Under the pieces are notes generated by a model. It was not told where the DNA came from. It searched no databases and saw only the letters and a list, made by a program, of their open reading frames with translations. A DNA stretch of 64,000 nt from Syngnathus acus (taxonomy: Eukaryota; Chordata; Actinopteri; Syngnathiformes; Syngnathidae): contig NC_051106.1 of NCBI RefSeq assembly GCF_901709675.1, positions 2,180,001-2,244,000 on the forward strand, written 5' to 3'. The position numbers and the translations under genes were made by a program. Below, piece after piece: positions 61,350 through 64,000 of the stretch (position 1 is the first letter of the stretch; each line of letters starts with the position of its first letter).

Positions 61350-61763
61350 ACTGCAACTCTCCAGGCATAATAAAATATTAACCATTCACTCCTTGTATCT
61401 TTTATTTGATCATCTACTGTGTGTTTGGATTAACTATGCTATAAATAATGCTTTTTTTTTTAATGTATAATCCAAGTACTTTCAATGCCATTGTGGCATG
61501 TCTTTAATTGCTGGACAATATGTATTGATCTACTTTATAAACAGTAGTATCTGAATTAACCTTCATTTAGTGGCTGAGGACAATTTGCCCCATAGCAACA
61601 TTACATGACAGAAGTGGAGAATTATGTTTGTTAATTAGTGTTACGAGGTTCAGATAATGGATGAGTGATCCTTAAGATGTGCACCAGTTGGCCTGCGAGG
61701 ACCACATATTGAGTCAATGAGTGAATCGCAGTTTGCTATTCATTTTACACTTGTAGTTTAAAG

Positions 61764-62683
61764 CAGTGGTCCCCAACCTTTTTTGCACCACGGACCGGTT
61801 ACGTGTCAGAAATATTTTCGCGGACCGGCCTTTATATAAATAAATATATTTATATATTTATTATTTAAATATTTATATATATAAATAGGATGAAATAAAA
61901 TGATACGACTGGCATAAAAACAAATATAAACCACATAAAAATAAAACGTTGAATTAGTGGGAGCACCGAGCTCTTTTCTCAGAAATGAGCCGTTCCCATC
62001 TAGGCGTAATCGGAGACAATGACACCCGAAGTGGTTAAGGTTTGTCTTTAAATGCAGGATGCTTGGTCTCCATGTGCCGAAGCAGGTTTGAAGGCTTCAT
62101 TGCCTCGTTAGCTAGCCTTTCGCAACATATGCGGAGTGCACTTGGCGTGTCAGAGTCACCTGTGGCGATAAATCCATATTTTAAGTAGGACTCCAGAAAT
62201 GTTCTTTTAAATGCAGCTTTCCTTTTCTTAGAAGTCGTAGCCTCTTCTTCTTCAGTGTACTCATTGGACGTTTTTCCCTTTCCGAAGAAGCTTTCCAAAC
62301 TTCTCTGTTTCTTGCTCATTTTTGCTTGCCTCGCGGGCTTGACTGTGGTGACATGTCACGTGACCGAGACGAGCGCCCTGTGTCAAGAGTCCTTATTTTT
62401 CAGATGCACTGACAGATGTAATTGGGAGAGATTCGCCAAATTTTTTATATTTTTCAAAATAAATTCTTACTCATTTTTGCTAGCTTTGCGGGCTCGACTG
62501 GGGAAACATGTCACGTGACCGGGACGAGCGTCTTAACCTGAATGAATTGATCGTCAATGAAAAAAAAAAAGAAAAAAAAAATTCTTTTTTTTTTTTTTTT
62601 TTTTTCCTATGCGGCTCCGCGGCCCGGTACCAAGTGACCCACGGACCGGTACCGGTCCGCGGCCCGGTGGTTGGGGACCACTG
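61764..62683 (-). mobile_element. hAT-type transposon with a broken ZBED-like first exon
   Basis: The 920-bp element has inverted termini CAGTGGTCCCCAACC / GGTTGGGGACCACTG and a perfect 8-bp target duplication GTTTAAAG (61756-61763 and 62684-62691). On the minus strand, 62319-62035 encodes 94 aa starting MSKKQRSLESFFGKGK, with a BED-finger end LANEAMKPSNLLRHMETKHP as in ZBED5-type hAT transposases. Where C-x2-C is expected the sequence is RICC, so the first zinc cysteine appears to be Arg. No catalytic or dimerisation domain follows. A roughly 60-bp segment around ACATGTCACGTGACCG is present twice (about 62321-62383 and 62474-62535). Confidence 0.9.
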
Positions 62684-62901
62684 GTTTAAAGCATTTAGAA
62701 CAATCATGGAGACTAATTAGCGAAATACTTGAATGGGAGCTGTGGGTTTCTTTTACATGTTCAAGGCAAACTTTTCGTGACTAACTTGAATTTCAGTTTA
62801 TAAATCTACCACATTAATTAAATCCAGTAAATATGCCGAAGACCCTCTCTACCGAACTGTACAGTATTTAACTACTTTTATTGTAACACTGTCTATCACA
62901 A

Positions 62902-63254
62902 CCGGCTGCTCGGTGGGGCACTGGCTAGCAAGTCTGCTTCACAGTTCAGAGGGTGTGGGTTCGATTCCACCTCCAACCCTCTCTGTGTGGAGTTTGCATG
63001 TTCTCCGCGTGGGTTTTCTCCGGGCACTCCGGTTTCTCCCCACATCCCAAAAACATCCTTGGTAGGCCGATGTAGCACTCCAAATTCCCCCTAGGTGTGA
63101 GTGCGAGGGCGGGTGGTTGTTCATCTCTGTGTGCCCTGCGATTGGCTGGCAACCAGTTCAGGGTGTCCCCCGCCTACTGCCCGATGACGGCTGGGATAGG
63201 CTCCAGCACGCCCGTGACCCCCGTGGGGACAAAGCGGTACAGAAAATGGATGGA
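62902..63254 (+). mobile_element. tRNA-headed SINE with GGAT tail and 12-bp target duplication
   Basis: The head has an A-box-like TGGCTAGCAAGT (62922-62933) and a perfect B-box GGTTCGATTCC (62958-62968), the internal RNA polymerase III promoter of a tRNA-derived SINE. The body (TGTGTGGAGTTTGCATGTTC, GTGCCCTGCGATTGGCTGGC, GGGATAGGCTCCAGCACGCC) is the common teleost type. It ends AGAAAATGGATGGA. TGTCTATCACAA flanks it perfectly at 62890-62901 and 63255-63266, showing recent insertion by target-primed reverse transcription. Confidence 0.92.
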
Positions 63255-63266
63255 TGTCTATCACAA

Positions 63267-63780
63267 TTGACGTTTGGTAGTGTACTTCTTGCGCCTTTAG
63301 ATGGAGCTATTGAGCTGGGCCATGTGCTCAGCATCACGAGTGCATAGATGCCGTTTCGGGTGCTGCGTCGCACAACAGCCTTGTTGGGTGTGGAAAAGTG
63401 GAGTGATTGGCAAAGCCTCATCTTCTTATGCTGCTTGGATATGTTAGAAATGCGGGTTTACCGTAGAAGACAATTCTCCTGCGATTGAGAAGTTTTTGAC
63501 TCCACCTCTCTCAAAACATTTTGCTGACGTTGTGCATAACAGCCTACCATGAAGTCTATTTACACTGTCATGTATTCATCATGCATTCTGATTGTTGCTA
63601 GTTACTGACAACTTTTTTTTATGCAGGTTGCAAGATGGGGGGAAAAAAGGGCTTTCATTCTTATTCTTTGAGAAAAATTACGTCACATTTAAAGATCGGA
63701 TTAGTATAGTAACAGATTATTTGATATTTTAATATTTATTGATGGAATGGGCCAAAAGGTTCCTTTAAGCTATGTGCGCT
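63267..63780. other. Noncoding sequence before the right-edge promoter
   Basis: No exon, repeat family or RNA gene could be supported in this stretch. Confidence 0.4.
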
Positions 63781-63923
63781 CTGAACACCACGCATGCGCA
63801 GAGGCGTGTTTCCCCTCCTACCCGAAGTTTGACCCTGCAGCCATTTCTTTCACGCACTGCGCACGGTGTATAAAGTACCCACGCAGCCCCCATGCAGTCT
63901 CTTTCCACGGCCACAAAACCACC
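63781..63923 (+). promoter_or_regulatory. TATA promoter and first exon of a gene continuing off the right edge
   Basis: GCATGCGCAG (NRF1-like, about 63792) is followed by TGCGCA and a TATA box (GTATAAAG, from about 63867). About 30 bp later is a pyrimidine-rich CAGTCTCTTTCC, like a 5'-TOP start, and then a consensus donor ACC|GTGAGT (exon end near 63923). The short exon has an ATG (MQSLSTATKPP), but it may be noncoding. The gene itself lies outside the window and cannot be named. Confidence 0.4.
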
Positions 63924-64000
63924 GTGAGTGTCTAACTCACTGTTCTTGAAAAACTTTGAAAAATACATAAAAAATATAAAAAGAATAAAACCTTCATAAA

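Overview
This 64 kb window is nuclear DNA from a ray-finned fish, most likely a percomorph teleost. The evidence is GT-AG introns, many of them 70-300 bp long, vertebrate multi-exon genes, and interspersed repeats of teleost type (hAT MITEs, a tRNA-headed SINE with a GGAT tail, ATCC/CTTT/ATAC microsatellites). The species cannot be named from the sequence. Nine protein genes can be assembled exon by exon. Every splice model below closes in frame, and the total lengths match the known families.

Layout: tmem62 (-, 1300-5702) and ttbk2 (+, 9314-18580) diverge from a shared CpG-rich region at about 5.7-7.3 kb. Their human orthologues lie close together on 15q15. After a gap at 18.6-22.4 kb comes a second block: tdh (-, 22373-24755), mtmr9 (-, 26176-30201), fam167b (+, 31625-33314), lck (+, 37424-45220), hdac1 (+, 46198-51075) and a TMEM54/KRTCAP3-family tetraspan gene (-, 52089-54578). 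This block resembles human 1p35 (MTMR9LP-FAM167B-LCK-HDAC1, with TMEM54 further along) and its ohnologous block on 8p23 (TDH-MTMR9-FAM167A-BLK). The last genes are a beta-tubulin (+, 56184-58360) and a ZP3-like egg-coat gene (+, 58979-61349). A TATA promoter with a candidate first exon lies at the right edge (63.78-63.92 kb).

The genes do not form an operon or a single pathway. They cover a membrane metallophosphoesterase, a ciliogenesis kinase, mitochondrial threonine catabolism, an inactive myotubularin, a T-cell Src kinase, a class I histone deacetylase, a tetraspan protein, a tubulin and an egg-envelope protein. The most useful observations are an extra 69-bp in-frame intron in the beta-tubulin gene, an apparently intact tdh, an mtmr9 that ends before the C-terminal coiled coil, a decoy 3' splice site in lck, alternative donors in hdac1, a candidate internal TATA/MEF2 promoter in ttbk2, and several transposons with clear target-site duplications. 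No CRISPR array, phage, operon or clearly novel biochemical system was seen.
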